Positions 26,958 to 42,200 are shown, counted from the first letter of the stretch. The stretch is DNA of 64,000 nt from Tyto alba (GCF_018691265.1 NW_024881282.1:55095727-55159726), one strand, 5' to 3'. A program made the numbers and translations. The notes: a model not told the origin generated them from the sequence alone.

Positions 26958-27229
26958 TTAAATATTGGTTTCTCTTTCTGAAGGATCTTCAAGAGCTTTA
27001 TCAGCTCTGTTGGCAGCATCTTCATTCTCATTGTTTGTTAATGGTTCTGCTTCCCTTGAGTCTGCATTCTTCTGTGCTTTCTGCTTCTCATCTTCTAACT
27101 TCTTTTCTTTTGCCAAAAGCCTGTAGTTAATGGCATTGCCAATGAACAACCAGATACTGGCCACAATCACAATTGCTCCACAGACAAAATACATGTACTG
27201 ATATTCACCAGTAATATCCACTAACCAAC
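26958..27229 (-). CDS. SLC16A7: SLC16A7 last coding exon (codons 391-480 and TAA stop)
   Basis: The acceptor is tttgcatttcag, followed by GT TGG, giving G391-W392 and then [20 protein letters not shown]. It encodes helix 12 (about 402-423) and the cytoplasmic tail from [10 protein letters not shown] to ERETNI, with a TAA stop at 26960-26958. The tail is rich in Glu, Lys and Asn and matches MCT2 in its last residues. Human MCT2 has Lys where this protein has Trp392. The 3' UTR continues to lower coordinates. Minus-strand poly(A) candidates are ATTAAA at 26538-26533 and AATAAA at 26345-26340, but neither can be confirmed from sequence alone. Confidence 0.96.
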
Positions 27230-30200
27230 CTGAAATGCAAAGACAAGAGAGAAAAAGTCTTTAGAATATCATATCTTATACGATCCAGATATTTCCCTAG
27301 AAGAAGAACCTACATATTAGCTGGTTTTGAAGTCGGAGCAGAAAAGTATTTTCAACATCTTCAAATTCTCTAACATGTATAGCAGAACTCTAATGAGACC
27401 TGTATTAGTCAAGGTAGCAATTGTTACTGGAATCACTGACAATTATAAAATACTGAAGAACAAAGTAAAGCTTAACGAATAATGACAGACAGTTTTTCAG
27501 TTCTTTATTATTTTATTCACCTCCTAGTTTTGTTTCCTATTGTTTTGGAGTGACTGTCTGACACTCACGAAGGCTGCATACAGACAATAGGATGAAGAGG
27601 TATGTGCCTTTTTTAGGCTGCTGTCACTGTGCATCAACTGCCTGCTTTTCATTTTTTCTTTCCTGTGACTGATGAAAGAGAGAAAGGCTTGTCCATTCAG
27701 CTATCATGCTCAAATGTTGAGTTTGAAAGTATGAAGCCTGTACCTAAAAAATACATCCACACCTCTGAGAATAATTTGGTCATGACAAGTAAAAATAACT
27801 GTTCTTCCACTTTATGAGCCATTCTTTCTAAATTTTCCCAACTTTCAAATCAACATCTGTAAATATTCAAGTATTTAGCTCTGAACTCTGCTACATTGTC
27901 ACTGAAATTCACAGGATAACCTGTGTACTTCAATTTAGTATGTGCTTAGATGCTTTTACTGTGTTGAAGCCATAATGCCAGCCTATTCACCTGGTACACA
28001 TTTACAAGCCATCAAACTATTTGTCTTTTCTTTATTTCACAAACCTAGTATTAGCAAACTCAAATAGCACTGAAAGTGTATAATTCACCTATTGGTGTAA
28101 ACAGTACAATTTACTGGTTTTTACTGATGAGCATTCTCATAAAATGGATGATTAAAAATGAAATTATGCATTAACATTGTTTCAGCACAATATTTTAAAG
28201 GATATGAACTAGTCAAAACTGGAATTTATCTTTTCCATGTGTTCATCCCCTTTGTTGTCTCTATGTAACAAGATAAATCAATTATTCATACAGTTATAGT
28301 ACAAACACATGCTTTTCAAAATTCCTGCAAAGCTAATATACCAAAAAAATAAATAGTTGCATAAGCTATTGCTCCATAAATATTAGATTTAATATCTCTA
28401 GATTTAATATTGATGTTGATTTCAGAACCTGACTGAAAAGGCTGGACACCAGCGGTCAAAGGCTCAGTCCCCACTAGGTGGCACAGGGAGAGTCTGTGTG
28501 AGAAGAACATATTTTGTTCTACCATTACCAAAATGAATTTGTATGTTAAAAGATGAGGGAAATATGGACCATCTTGAGGACCATTAATCATTTACTTGTA
28601 CAAATATTATTGTACTGAAGTGAGTGGAATTGTTTTGACATATTTAAAATTTCACACAACAATGCTATTTTCATAGAAATCCTTAAAATACTTTGATATG
28701 TATAAATGATTTTAGGTACACGTAATCTTGCTGACTTCTGTGGCACTGTTTATGTGGGTATAGTGTATGTTCACAAGGCTAGTAATGTCACTATCTTTAT
28801 ATTTTCATATTGTTGGGCTTACACTTCAACACACACACACACATACATTTAACCAATACTTTTCAATAAAGTTTGAACATCTTATTCTTTAGTGTCCTAT
28901 CAGAAATCGTAAGATTATAAAATATACTAACAGCATTACTAAATACTGACTAAAAAGCTAGCAAACAAAATCCTTTGGATAAGACTCTTCATAATTTTTG
29001 GTGCTAGAAGCACGAAAGTTATGAATGTAGTCCAAGCTATACATCTAGGCTCCCTTTACGCTCCCTACACTCAAAAGGGGGAAGTTGGCAACATTAACAT
29101 CTTTCAGTTGGTTCTCACTCTGAATTGCCTTACACATATATTGGCTACAGAAACAGGCTGAAGGACTGACTGGCTGCAAGCAGGGCTGTGGTGTGAAATC
29201 ATGCCAGGGAACAATCCTCCACAGCACCGTTCTTGAATCCCACCATACACACACCCTGCCTGGGCTGCCGAGCCCTGTCCTTTCTGGCACCTCCTTGATG
29301 GTTTCTTCTCTCTAGAAATATCAATCCCCTCCGTTTAGACAAACTAAGCTTGCTATTTTAAATTTAAGCATGTGCTCCTCTAGCTGCCACTAGGTTAGAG
29401 AAACTATAAGCCACTCTGTGAGATCTTCACAAAACTGACCAGTGGATTTGAACAATTCAAGAGAGTAAGAACTCAGTTGGCAAAGAGCACATTGGATCTG
29501 AATACACATAAATGAAGGTTGCAAAGTTACCACTATGTACTATCAGGAAAACATACATTTATCACGTGGATTTATGGGCCAGTAAAGATATGCTCTTAAT
29601 CTATCTATTGCACATGCATGCAATATATGCCTTTAGATTCTCATATGGATCTGCATCTGTAAAGCCCAAAGGTAATTGATGCAGTGCTCTGCTGTTACAG
29701 TACATTCCTGGTCACAGCAAAAACAGTAAATAACATTAAGAAGAATGTTTGTATTAATTCAAGGCTAAATTGCAAGATTATGCTGTAATGTCTGAAAAAA
29801 TTGAATAGAAGAGATTCTTACCTCCTAAAGGAGGGCCTATGAGCACAGGGCAACATTCCACGATGGTGACAAGTCCAACCGCACTGGAAAATCTGGCAGC
29901 CCCAACAAGGTCCATCAATGTCTCAAAAAGAACACTGCTAACCATTCCAAATGCAAACCCAAAAAATACAGCATATATCACTAAGCCAGTGTAATTTGTT
30001 GCCAGAGGGCACAAGATATGACAGACGCCATTGTACAAGACAGCAAAACTAAAGAAGTACTGAATCTTTGGCCGAATAAACTTGGAGTTTGCTACAAGTC
30101 CCATTGAAGGCCTAGCAAACATGTCTACAAAGGCTAAGATAGATAGCAAAAAAGCAGCAGAATATTCATCAATTCCCTTGTGCTTGGCATAAGGAGCCAA

Positions 30201-33200
30201 GAATACTATTGGAGCAAAGAAACCAATAAACATAATGACATTTCCTGACAAATATATCAGAAACCCTCTGTGTTTGAAGAGGGACAGATCTAGATATTTA
30301 TTCATAGTTTGCCAAAAAGACTTCTTGTTGTTTTTGTGCAAGGTAGAGTCTCCTGTGCCTTTTTCAACATCTTTTTTCACAGGAGGGACTGTTTTCGGTC
30401 CAACAGGTCTCATAAGTGACCCAGCCACACAGCAGTTCAAAAGAAGTCCTCCCAGAATGAGAAAGCTTCCTTTCCAGCCAAAGGCATTAAAGAGGAATTG
30501 ATTGAGAGGTGCCAATGTGCTCAGAAACACTGGACTTCCAGCCATGGCCAATCCATTAGCAATCGGACGCTTCTTATAGAAATACTTGCCAATCATGGTC
30601 AAGGCAGGCTGTAAGTTGAATGCTAGACCCATACCTAAACAACACATAAAGGACAGTATTATTGTGGGTCATGCACAGAAAAACATATCACACCTCTTTC
30701 AATTTATTTTTGATATGACCAGTATCTAATCCAGTGATTCCCAGTGAAGATAGAAACCAACAACACCAGAGAATGAAATACAGCTTCATTGCTGTCTATG
30801 TGTGTTAATGCCAAGACTGTATCATGGTGGTATTCTACCATTTCCTCCTGTAGCACTGCAATAAAAGGCAAAATTCTTTGTTGTGTTTCAGCAATGACAG
30901 AGACAGGGGAATCACAGAGGAATGATGCTATCGCTATGTTGACTCACCATTTTTATATTTACTAAGCTATAATGCAATTCTCTTTTGCCTCATTTCACAA
31001 AAGTTATTAAATGTCACCTCAGCTACAATGAATGCAGGGTGTATTTAAATGCATAAATCTCCTTATTTCCAGCCCTATTTAAGATCAAACTTGTACAGAA
31101 AAGTGGAGCTTAAAATGGATAATTATTTTGGAGCAAATTCAGCTCTACTTCCCCACGTATGGAAGTCACTACTGAAGGTGGAAGAGTTGTAGAAAACATG
31201 CATGGGAGCAGACCACCCATCCGCATCAGCTGAGTGTATTCAACTTATACACTCAGGCTGAATATACTTCTAGGCTTTCTCTCTATATTAAGACATCTAG
31301 GCAATAAGGACTACGTAGCTATGCATATGCTGGATGGCATAGAAGAGAGGTTTTCTTCTCTGATAGTCCTATTGCTGCACCCTGACTGTATTCTGTCAGT
31401 GGGCCCAAAGTTTAAATGTAAAAAATAAGAGCTTTAAGAAATAATCACTGAACAAAGAAGGTCTCCTTTAGTCCCAAATAAAGATGAGCTTGCAAACAGG
31501 AACAAATATTATCTCATTCATTTATTACCTGCCAATATTTCGCCTTGCTTTCCTTCCTTAGTCTGAGGAGGTAGTTTTAAAAAAACCCCACAACATTTGA
31601 TAAGAAGGTTATTTAATTTACTGGTTTATGATAACTTTAGTTCATTGCCTTAGGCAATATCCAGGCCTTTGATGATATATGAATAATTTTATTTGAGGAT
31701 TGACCCTGGGGGATTTTAAACAGAAAGCTTTTGAACTGAAAGCTCTTATACATTTTTGTGAGATTATATGTATGTACAAACCTACAGAAAGCCGGTACTA
31801 GCTTTCGCATTTTCACTAGAATTCTGATAGTCTCTGCCACCCCATTTGAAGTGCAACATGACTGAAAGCTAAAAGAATGAATGTGAAATTCTACACAAAT
31901 GACTGTAATAAGTGCTGTCATGAGCCAGTCAATTTTTATACTATAATTACAGTGCAGTGTGGAACAGTACATACATACGGCATTTATTGAATAAAATCAT
32001 CAGTTGTTCCTGAAATATCCTGAGAATATCCTGAGAAATAATTTAATACCAGCTAATTTAAAGGATTAGGCAGTTTAGGTAGCTGAAATGAACTGATCTT
32101 GCTACCTTCTTGGTCTTCATTTGTACAATGCCTTGCACAGTGGGTTCTTGAGCAGTAAGGCTCATTCATAGAACAGTATTAGAAACAATATAATATAAAT
32201 AATAGAAATTAGAAATTAAAGATTATATTATATTGCATTATATTACATTATCTTTTAAACAGCACTCTTACCTCCAACAACACCAATACATAGATAAAGT
32301 TCCAGGACACTATTGCAGAAAGAGGAAGCAATCATTCCAAATGAACACAGGATACCTCCTGCTATCATCACAGGCCGGCTACCATACTTATTCACCAAAA
32401 TGCTGCTTATGGGACCTGTTGGTAGAAAGAAAATACATTAACAGGTAACTTCATCATACATGTCTGTATTTAGGATATGTTGGAATGCTTTCCTCTTCCA
32501 TCCCAGAAAATGTTTAGCTGTTTCTATACCGATTTGCCTTACAAACACACTCTGTGAGTTTGCAAACATGTGAGCCTGGATGTGGATATATTGCCTCCTT
32601 GACAATATAAATATTGATTAGTCATGGAGATGGATAAAAAGATTAAAGACATCAGACAAGCAAGAGGGATTGTTACAGTTCACGAGCAATCAATACTGAG
32701 ATTGATCAATGGAAGTTTTGAAAGTGCAAGGACTGAAGAATTTAAAGTATGAGACAGATATCAAAACTCCACAGAACAGGAGGAATCTCCAGGCAAGAAA
32801 ACTAATAAATGACCTTAATACTGTTGCATGTCCTGGACCCCTACCTAAAACTACACATAGACTTAAAAATATTGTCAAATAATAATGTTAATCTGTGGCC
32901 CCTGAGGCTCATTTTCCCTTATCTCATTCAGATAGAAGGGTTAATGGGCAGTAAGATGACTATAGGTTGTCTGGGAAAATCTAAGATGTGGTTTAGCGTA
33001 AAGATCTATAAACTTTGAAAATATTGCTACAGGTCCATTTTTCAGTTTCAACTGCGATTCAGTTTATGGTGTAATTAAGTCCATACTAAACAAATAGCTA
33101 GTGTGCAATTTAGCATGACATGCATTATATGTTTTTTAAATGCCTGTGACTAGAATAGATGGCGTGCCACATATCAAGATTAAGAGGTTGTCAAAGCTCT

Positions 33201-36200
33201 TTAAGTAAACCTGCATACCATCTGACTGCACTATATTTAGCCCAAACCATTACAAATGGTCTTATTTTTGCAATAACTAAACTTACCCAATTCAAAAATT
33301 TAAAAATCCATAATAAAAAGTAATAAATTTCAAACTCAAGATAAAGCAGGAACCTGGCATAAAGTCGTATGTCAAGCTCTGCATCTGATTTCATTGCAAA
33401 TCATTCGCAGACTGGTAACAGTTTTAAGTCTCTCTTTTTATAAATATCTAAAGAAATAAATGCCAGAAACCCCATGACATGAAAAACACAAATCCAACCA
33501 AATTTAAAGGTGTATTTTAATAGGTATGTGCTATTTTAGACTCCACTGTTTCAATTACTTTAAATGTATTAAAGTATTCTTATGGTTGTACTGCAAATGT
33601 TAATTACTACTCGCATATCAACAACAAAAAATTTAAGCATATGACAAATGATCAACTTTTAGCTTACTTCCTTACAGAAATAAGCTTCGACAGTAGTGTT
33701 GCCTTGTGCCTGTCTGTCTTTTCTAATAGCTTGTGAATCCAAAGGTCAGTTTGAAATTAACTTGACTGAAAAGCAAAGATGTGAGTGATGTTTAGATCTT
33801 ATGGTTAGTGCATTCATTAAACAGCTTAGGTCCCAAGGAGTATAGGGAAGCTCTTACAGGCTCCCTGTCCAGGCAGCACAGGCACTGGCCAATACACTCA
33901 GCTTTTCACCAGTAAGAGCAATCCATCTGCTTGCCCAGGCAGCTGTAACATTCAAGGTAGGTGGGGGCATAGAGGATAAACAATGTGGCTATTTTACTGA
34001 GAAGGTGAAGGATGCTCAGGCTGAAGGCATTAGGGCTCATCTTACGGACACATAAGCATAGGAGATCAGGCTCTGCTGCTCACTGAACTGCAGCTTAAGA
34101 ATAACTGTATATTGAAACCAACAGACTTCAACATCCACATCATGGAATGCCCCACCAAACAGATTTTTATTAAAAAAAAAGAGATTTATTAAAATACCTT
34201 AAATCAGATACGAAGCAATAAACATTCCACTGTCAGCTTGTATTATGAGTTACCTAACACTTCTTTATTTCCATTTGGGGGAGCCACTGTGCAGAATAGT
34301 GATGAGGTGGGCTTTCTCCACTGAGGCCATATGGAGAAAGCAGTGAAACATGAAGGACAGAAAATTGCACTTCCCAAATATATCATGCTTACTTCTCCTG
34401 TCTTAATAAACTTGTGCTCTCATAACTATGCTGAAGCATAACTTCAATCACATTTTTTTTTTATTTACAGAGCTATGTTTGGACAATCAGTAGTTTGGCT
34501 CATGTTTGAATTAGAAAGCAAGCCCTTTTAAAATATGTGAACAATACAAATATTTTCTCTGGATGAAAAAAAACCCTTTTAACTCGAACTCTTTGTTTAA
34601 TTCAAAGCAAAAAGTTTCATCCCAATATCAAGTAATACTCATATTTTTGAAAATAAATCCAAGGAAATTTTCTGGGGAAAAAAAAAAAAAAAAAGTTTTA
34701 ATTCTTAGCATTGCTAAACACGATAATAGTATTTCACTTCAAAGATAGCAAAAGAATGAATTTTAAAATTTCAAGTTTTTTTCCTGTGATGAGATGGAAG
34801 TATTTACAAAAATGTAAATGAAAAATTTGTTTAGTATTTGTAAACATTCAGACCTTCTCCCCAAATTACTGCTGTAATAAATGTTGCCTTGATGTAATTT
34901 TACTTAAAATGTTCCTTTGCTGATCCTTAGGAAAAAAATGTATGAAAGAGGTATCATAGCAGGGAAATATTTGACTATACTATCTACAGATTTATTCATT
35001 ACAGGCAGCACCCTGAATTGTACCCTTACATAAATATTTCAGTTATGATGTAGCTAGACCTGTTAGCAATCTGTTTTTTTCTTTTCTCATTAAACAAAGG
35101 CAGCATGAAAAGCCAGAAGAATGGGTGTGAGATCAAATGAAAAAGATGAAGTAAAACCACACATAGCAGAGTACCAAGTGCTGGAAAGAGAAGAATGGCA
35201 CAAAAAAAAAAAAAAAAAAAAAGACTGTTGTGTAGTATTGCTATATTGTTAATGTTTTAAACAAAATTATGGATAAAAAAGACAGCATTCAGCATTACAC
35301 AGCACTGACAAAGTTTTCCAACTATAATCAAGGACAAAGATGAGCTCTTCTGTAATATTCACCCCAAAAGAGTACTCACTATAATATTAATATCCTTTAA
35401 TACTGTCCCATCAATCCTTCCTTCCTTCTTCTGTAGGACAGGAAAACAAGCCAGATTCTTGTTTGCTTGTTTAGGGGTTTGGGGAAGAGGTTTGTTTTTA
35501 GTGTTTGGTTGGTTGTATTTTTGGGGGATTGCCCAGACATGGCAAGTTTACCTCTCCTTTGAGGGAAATAATTTTGTAGTTTCTTATCAGGAACAAGAAA
35601 ACTGCATCTCTGCAGATATAAACAGCGGCAGTTAGGCCAGGACTGTAAGTTACAGCTTTTCAGATCAATGTATGTAATATTAGTCTCACCTACAAGATCT
35701 GTTAGCTGAGGTCAAATATGGATGTATCAGTTTAGGTAGGCAATAGATGAAGACACCAGAGGAAAGATAAATCTGTCTGATAGGTCTGAGCTCTGTACTT
35801 ACAAATGACCTAAATCTAGAATGTATTATGAAACTAAAATTCCTTTAAACCTAATACTCCGTTTGAGATGTATTCCTTAAATTAATGATGTGTATTTACC
35901 ACCACTGCTTCATTTTATCTGGTGTTTTCTTTCAGTATATTCCAATATTTTGATTTAAAATTTATGTATGTGGGAAATATTAATTGTTCTATAAACCATG
36001 AAATTAGTTTAAATTTACTCCCTAAATTATCTAGGAACCCTTCCAATCTGACGAGTAGGTTAAATATATTCCTGTGAGATCTGTGTATCTGCTTGGTTTT
36101 GAAGTCTTATAAAATAATGCATGTTTGTACTTTAACATATACAAATCTACATGAATTCCAGCTGTTTGCTTGCCATCATATGCTTTATAGCTATTCACAA

Positions 36201-39200
36201 ATTTCATTTCACATCTAACAGCTTCTACAATTATTTATGCAATGCTCACATGCCAGCATGTATCTATATTCCTTGCATATTTTTTCTTTCTAGCAGAAGG
36301 AAGATTAAGCTGTTTGAGTACTGTAACACTGCCAAAATCATGCTATACATTAATGCACGTTAATGAACTAAAGGACTGCTAGATCTCTGAGCCTACTTTC
36401 CTGAAGCCTGAAGTAACTACATAACAGATGTTAAGTCAGGAAGCCCACAAGAATATTTACTCTGATCTCTCCCTTAGTACCTACAAACCATCAGCCACAA
36501 AAGACTATACACTCCCTAAACCAAATTTAAGACCATTATCATAATATGTTAACAGTCTCCTGGTTACATTTTTGTTTTATAACTTTCTGTTTGAAGCAAA
36601 TGACCAGACTGCAAGAAGGTATAAAACAGCAACTGTAACTAGTTTCAGGAAGGGCTGTGCAGCAGGATACAGATGCTTTAGAAGGCAAGAAAAAAGAGCA
36701 GCTTTTCATATTCTTCATCGTATGTCAAGGGAAAGATGGCAAGAGTAATTTCAGCTATGTGAGCAGAGACTGGGTTACGCAATTGGGAGCTGTTTATGAT
36801 GTTTTATACTAAGCCTATAATAATGTGATACCTACATTCTGTTTTGTGGCTCAGCAGAACATTCTCTTGCACATCATACAGTGCAAAATGTGAGGACAAA
36901 GCTTTTTTCGCTGGTCTTCAATGAATACCAAGACATCTCAGAAGAAATTGCTTACAAATTAGATTAATTACTTCTTACAATAACAAAGGTAGCAATAATC
37001 TATATTTTCCTCTAACTTTCAAGTTTACTTGGAAGTTGTAAATGAAAAGCAATAAATAGACTACATAACTGAATATTAAGCAGATTTGAAAAGCCAATGT
37101 TTGAAGAAATAATCACTTTTTCCCCCTTAAAAGATACTTATGGTGCTAATATGGTTTAAACATAACTCAAACATTAACATTTATTTTTAAATAAATGTAG
37201 TGCTTGCTATTTTTGTGGAAATTAAGAGGGCTCAAACTAGGCATAATAAATTTAATATTATTTCTCATACAGTTACTTTCTCAGAGATACACATGCACTC
37301 ATGCACACATCTATAAATTTATTCACTTTTTTCAGCCTTAAGAAAATACACAGATCAAAAAAATATCTGACTGTGGAGACAATGCATCAACTTTATATCT
37401 AGTATCTCTAAAAGCTTAAAGGATGCAAACCAGACAATGATATTTCCATTTCATAATACCTTGAGGTAACAGTACAGGCACATCAATGTTAAGGCTATGA
37501 AATAGAATAAGGGAAGATTAATTTGGCATAAAATCTATATCTTGCTCAGCTCTCAGGTAGAATAACATTTATAAGTCTAAATGTATTAGGTACACTCCAT
37601 TAATTTATAAGAGGAAGAGAATCTAGGACACTGTAATTCTTACTGCCCTTTCTCTTTTTCATCAATTTATTTCTTTCCAAAATGAAAAAAAAAAAAAAAA
37701 AAAAAAACCAAACCCAAAACTTTAGGCAGGTCTCCCATAAATAGACACCATTTTCTGTGAGGGATGAAGAAATGTTCTACAACTTAAATGTATAATAACC
37801 AGACAAAATGTTTACAGGCTAGGAATTGGTTTGTATCAGTATCAAACTGCCATAATTGCCTTTTATGTCCATAATGAAGTCATCTTGAGATCTATTCTAT
37901 ATTTACATTTACTGTAGGAATGAAAGTTTCTTTTTAAAGTGTGTATTTATACATATATATACATACGTATATATAGATATGTACACATATATACATATAT
38001 ATGTATTTGTCCTGGTTTGATTTCTCACTGCTATAATACAGTGATGAAATTAATGTTCATTTTCATCTGTAATCTGTTTCACATACAACTACTGTATTTA
38101 TGCTTTTTATTTTGCTACCTGAATTATTTTTAGTATGGAACTAAAGATGAATCTTCTTGATATAAAGGCAAATTTTTAAACATATATTGACAATGTTTTA
38201 CAGTGTTCATAGTGTCATTGATCCAAAGCAATCTGAAATGACTCAGGCTGAACAATATGACATTTATTTGAATAAAGTGAATTGTTGAAAGAAGTTGAAA
38301 ATAAATGTAATAATAATATTTCAAGTAGCACTAATGCAATATTGTAGATTGCACCCTGTCAAGTCAAGTGATTTAAACACAAGTAAATTTTCAGCCATCT
38401 GCTCTGCAAAGACAATGCAGCTCTACAGAAAATTCAGAGTCAAAGCCAAAGGAGATCCAATAATTAACATTAGAATAAACTGCTTGCTAATATCAGACTT
38501 CCTTTTTCTTCCTTTTCCTTTTCCTTTTTTCTTCCTCTTTTCCTTTTTCTATTTCTTCTTTTTTCTTCTTTTTTTCTTCTGTCCTTTTTTATTTTTCTTT
38601 TTTTCTGCTTCTTCCTTTCCTTTTACCTTTTTTTTTTTTTTAGCAAAATAGAAAATCTATTTGCAGGACATAATTTGCTTTGTTTGGCAAAGAACCCCCA
38701 ATATTTTGCTGTAGTAGAGCTTTATCTTTGACTTTAGAACAACTTCAACTGCAAAAGCCTTAAGCAAGTACTTACTACTGCTATTGGAAAGTCATCTCTG
38801 GCATCAAGAGTAAAAACAACTCAAAACTGTTTCTGATCATGTTTAAAACCTGTTCATTAAGTTGGAAAATCTTTAAAAATATGCCACTTTTCTCAAGCAG
38901 GACTAAGTCAGAATACTGAGCATTCTCTGAAAGTCTTATCTCTAGTTCAAAAACCTTTGGCTAAATACTTTTAATACTCTTGGGTAGGCATTTAGAGAAG
39001 GTAGACAGAAAAAAAATCCAAAAAATATTGAAGAATTTGAAAATATTAAAATTACATGCAATTATTTTTGTGTTAGATTCTTTATCACATTTCTGGGAAC
39101 GGTAACCTATATTCCTGACACATGCCATGTGTTTGTGCAACAGCAGTGAAGGTAACATAGCTCAACAACTGTTGGAAAGCTTTCTCTGTAGTTCCTCTGT

Positions 39201-42200
39201 GCATTTGGCAGTATTTTTTTTCCAGTTATAACATTTACAACTAGCTTCACTAATTCCATAAACCTAGATAATATAGTAACCTTGACAGAAAGCAACGAGA
39301 AAAAAATTCTCTTGCAATAAATATCACCAAAAAGAAATGGCTAACACTGAGTTATGGTTGCTAATCTATGAATTAAGATAGCTCAGCAGCTGGAAAGCAC
39401 AGACTCCCAGGGAGTTGGCAGTCAGTCGTTCAACCATCCGTCATACTTTGCTCACCACTTCCCCTCCTCTAACTACATTTCCTCAGTGTCATCACCCTGA
39501 ATGCACCCATTCTCACTTGTGTCCTTAAGGATCCTTGAATTCTATTGTTTCTATCTTTTGATTACTAATGAGGATTAATTTGACCTTCAGATATTCCTTA
39601 TGATTTAGAAATAGAGAAATACAGTAATCACGTGTGTGGTAACCCACAGGAGCCTGGCTGATAGTAAAGTGCCTCAACACACTGGCTGCTTCTTCACGGA
39701 TCCTCCTCCCAAAAGGTTACACCTGACAATTTAGAACTGATGTGCTCAAGTCAGGAACATGTATGTCTGGCTGCAAATATGAGCTCTCTTTTTCTTGAAA
39801 TGTTCAGAAGAAACAAAATAAGTTATCAGTGGTGCTGGTTCTTGCTTTAAATGCATTGCTGTTATGTAGAAATTACAGATTCTTGATCTGCTTTGGTAAC
39901 TGGCGCTTTTTTCCCAGCGATACATCAGAGGTGTGAACCAAGGGCATTACATATTTTGATTAAAGTTGTTGTTTGGCTTATGGGTTTTTTTCTTGTTTGC
40001 TAGTATGCAAATGTGTATGGAGTTAGGGACCATATAATTTAGAAATCATCTTCAAGTTAGCAAGTTACTCTGTATCTATGAATTTAAAAAGTTGGAAAAC
40101 TGCTCAGTTTGCTGATTACTATTTACATGGATACATACCAATGCTTTATATTAATTATTGTTTGCATGCTCTGCTACAGAATTTTTTTCATGAAAGGCTA
40201 AAACACTTGATCACAAAGCAGAAGGCTTTAAGATAATTTATGATATGTTTTTTAAATTGAAAATATGAAACTTCATACTATTCAATAAGAAATTAGTGTA
40301 ATTCTATGAACTGCTGAACATTCAGCAATTTTCAGAAACATTTATGGTCACTGACTATAAAAAAAAGTTCTATCCCAAAATTAATTGCCCAAATTTTACA
40401 TTGACACATTATTGTGAAATTAAGTCAGATGCAGAAAAATATTTCAGCATTTTTTTAAACTTTCCTTATATTTGCATTCCTGTTACCTTCAATATCACTG
40501 AGTAAAGTGACACCCATGCACAGATACTTGCAAAAACTAGTCTTTCAACTTGGAAAAAGGCAAGAAACAAGAAAGAAGAAAGGAGGGAAGAAGCTAATGA
40601 TGAAATGGAACCAAAGTACCTATGAGAGAAGCATATAAATAGAGAGGAACATTGCAACACCAGGCACATATTTTTCACAAAGTGGCCTGCATGCCTCTCT
40701 AACAGGGATATCTGGAAATAGCATCAGCACATGATTTGTGCATCGCAAATGGTCTTCTCAGATAAATGTTCTTTTCTTCTCAGAAAACTGATGCAACCAG
40801 CTTGTACTTTAAGCAGTAAATGTCATGTAGTGTATCAACATGAACATTAGAAAATTCAGCGGCAAATACAAGGTACTTGAAAGAATTAATGAAGTTTCCT
40901 GCAGAAGAAAAGACAACGAATTTTTAAAGCATAATATTTAACCACAGTTAACTTCTCAGACTTCATAGGCTTGCATGAATCTAAATTAAAGCAGCTTTTC
41001 AGGCCCCAAAAATGTGTTAGGGATTTCATTTAAATAATGATACTGTTGACACACACAATGAACCTGTTCCATTCATGGTTACTTTTCTTTCAAATGAAAA
41101 ACCAAACAAGGACTTACTAATTTTTCCTCTCTGGAAATACAGTAAAGATAATAATACAAGTATATAAATATTAGTAAATATAATTCTCCGTAGCAGTAGT
41201 TAACATGAAGGTATTAATAATAAATTTAACTAAATTTATATTCTTTTGGGGGTTTTACCAGGAATTTCAGGAGACATAACTCTAAGTATAGAAATGCTCC
41301 AATAAAAATATTTAGTGGTTTTCTTCCTGAGGTCTTATCCTTGAACTACTATCCATTCAATTCAGTGGCTGCTCCTTCTTTCTCTGTAGATGGCTGTAAG
41401 TGAAAGACTTGGTTCAATTTGGTAATACCTTTGTTTAAGCACTTTTACAGAAACAAGCATCATATTTCTGAAATGATTAAAATATATCCTATCTACTGTG
41501 TTTCCTTTCAGGGAACAAAGGAAAATACTAATCCGAAACTAGAGGCTCATTTATAGCTATCCAGTATTTCTATTAGTTTTTCTATATCAAAAATAATCTT
41601 ACTAAAAACAATGCTATGCCCAGACATAGAGACTATATATTCACACAAATACACACACAGACAAAAAAAAATCCCACCCACTACTTTTCCTCATCTGACT
41701 GCTGGAAACCTAATAATAAAAATTAGTTGTTTTTTCCCGGGATAACGGAAAGCACTCATCCCATTGGTAAGCATTTTTCACCTGGAAACTTCTGAACGCA
41801 CTCTTTCAAATTCAAAGAACTTGAAAATATGTAAATAATTGTTGGGAAGGAAAAACAAAGAAACAAACAAACAAACAATGCTTGCAAATATTTATTTTAA
41901 TTCTTCATATACATTTTCCTAAACCATGTTATTAGCTAGTTACAAATATCTCCCTTTTTTCTTTCTTCCTCTTTGAGGAATTACTGTCTTTTCTACAAAT
42001 CTGTGTATGCACATGTGAACACAGTATTTGTAAATGTTCATTACTTACCACTTCTTATTTATTATTTCCTATTATCATTCCTGATTTTTATACACCTTAA
42101 AAATCTCCAGCTATTTTTCCTGGAAGCAAAACAATACTTTGTCATTTGGAAGCCTAGCAGACACCAAAGAGACAAGAAGTCATAGCAAACACTTTCAGAA

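Noticed and set aside
38008..38020. TGTCCTGGTTT word resembling an LTR terminus
   Set aside because: Sequence beyond about 12 bases does not follow either LTR type, so this is probably coincidence.
38295..38651. 118-residue frame with Phe-rich end
   Set aside because: The C-terminal half is a translation of the polypyrimidine tract.
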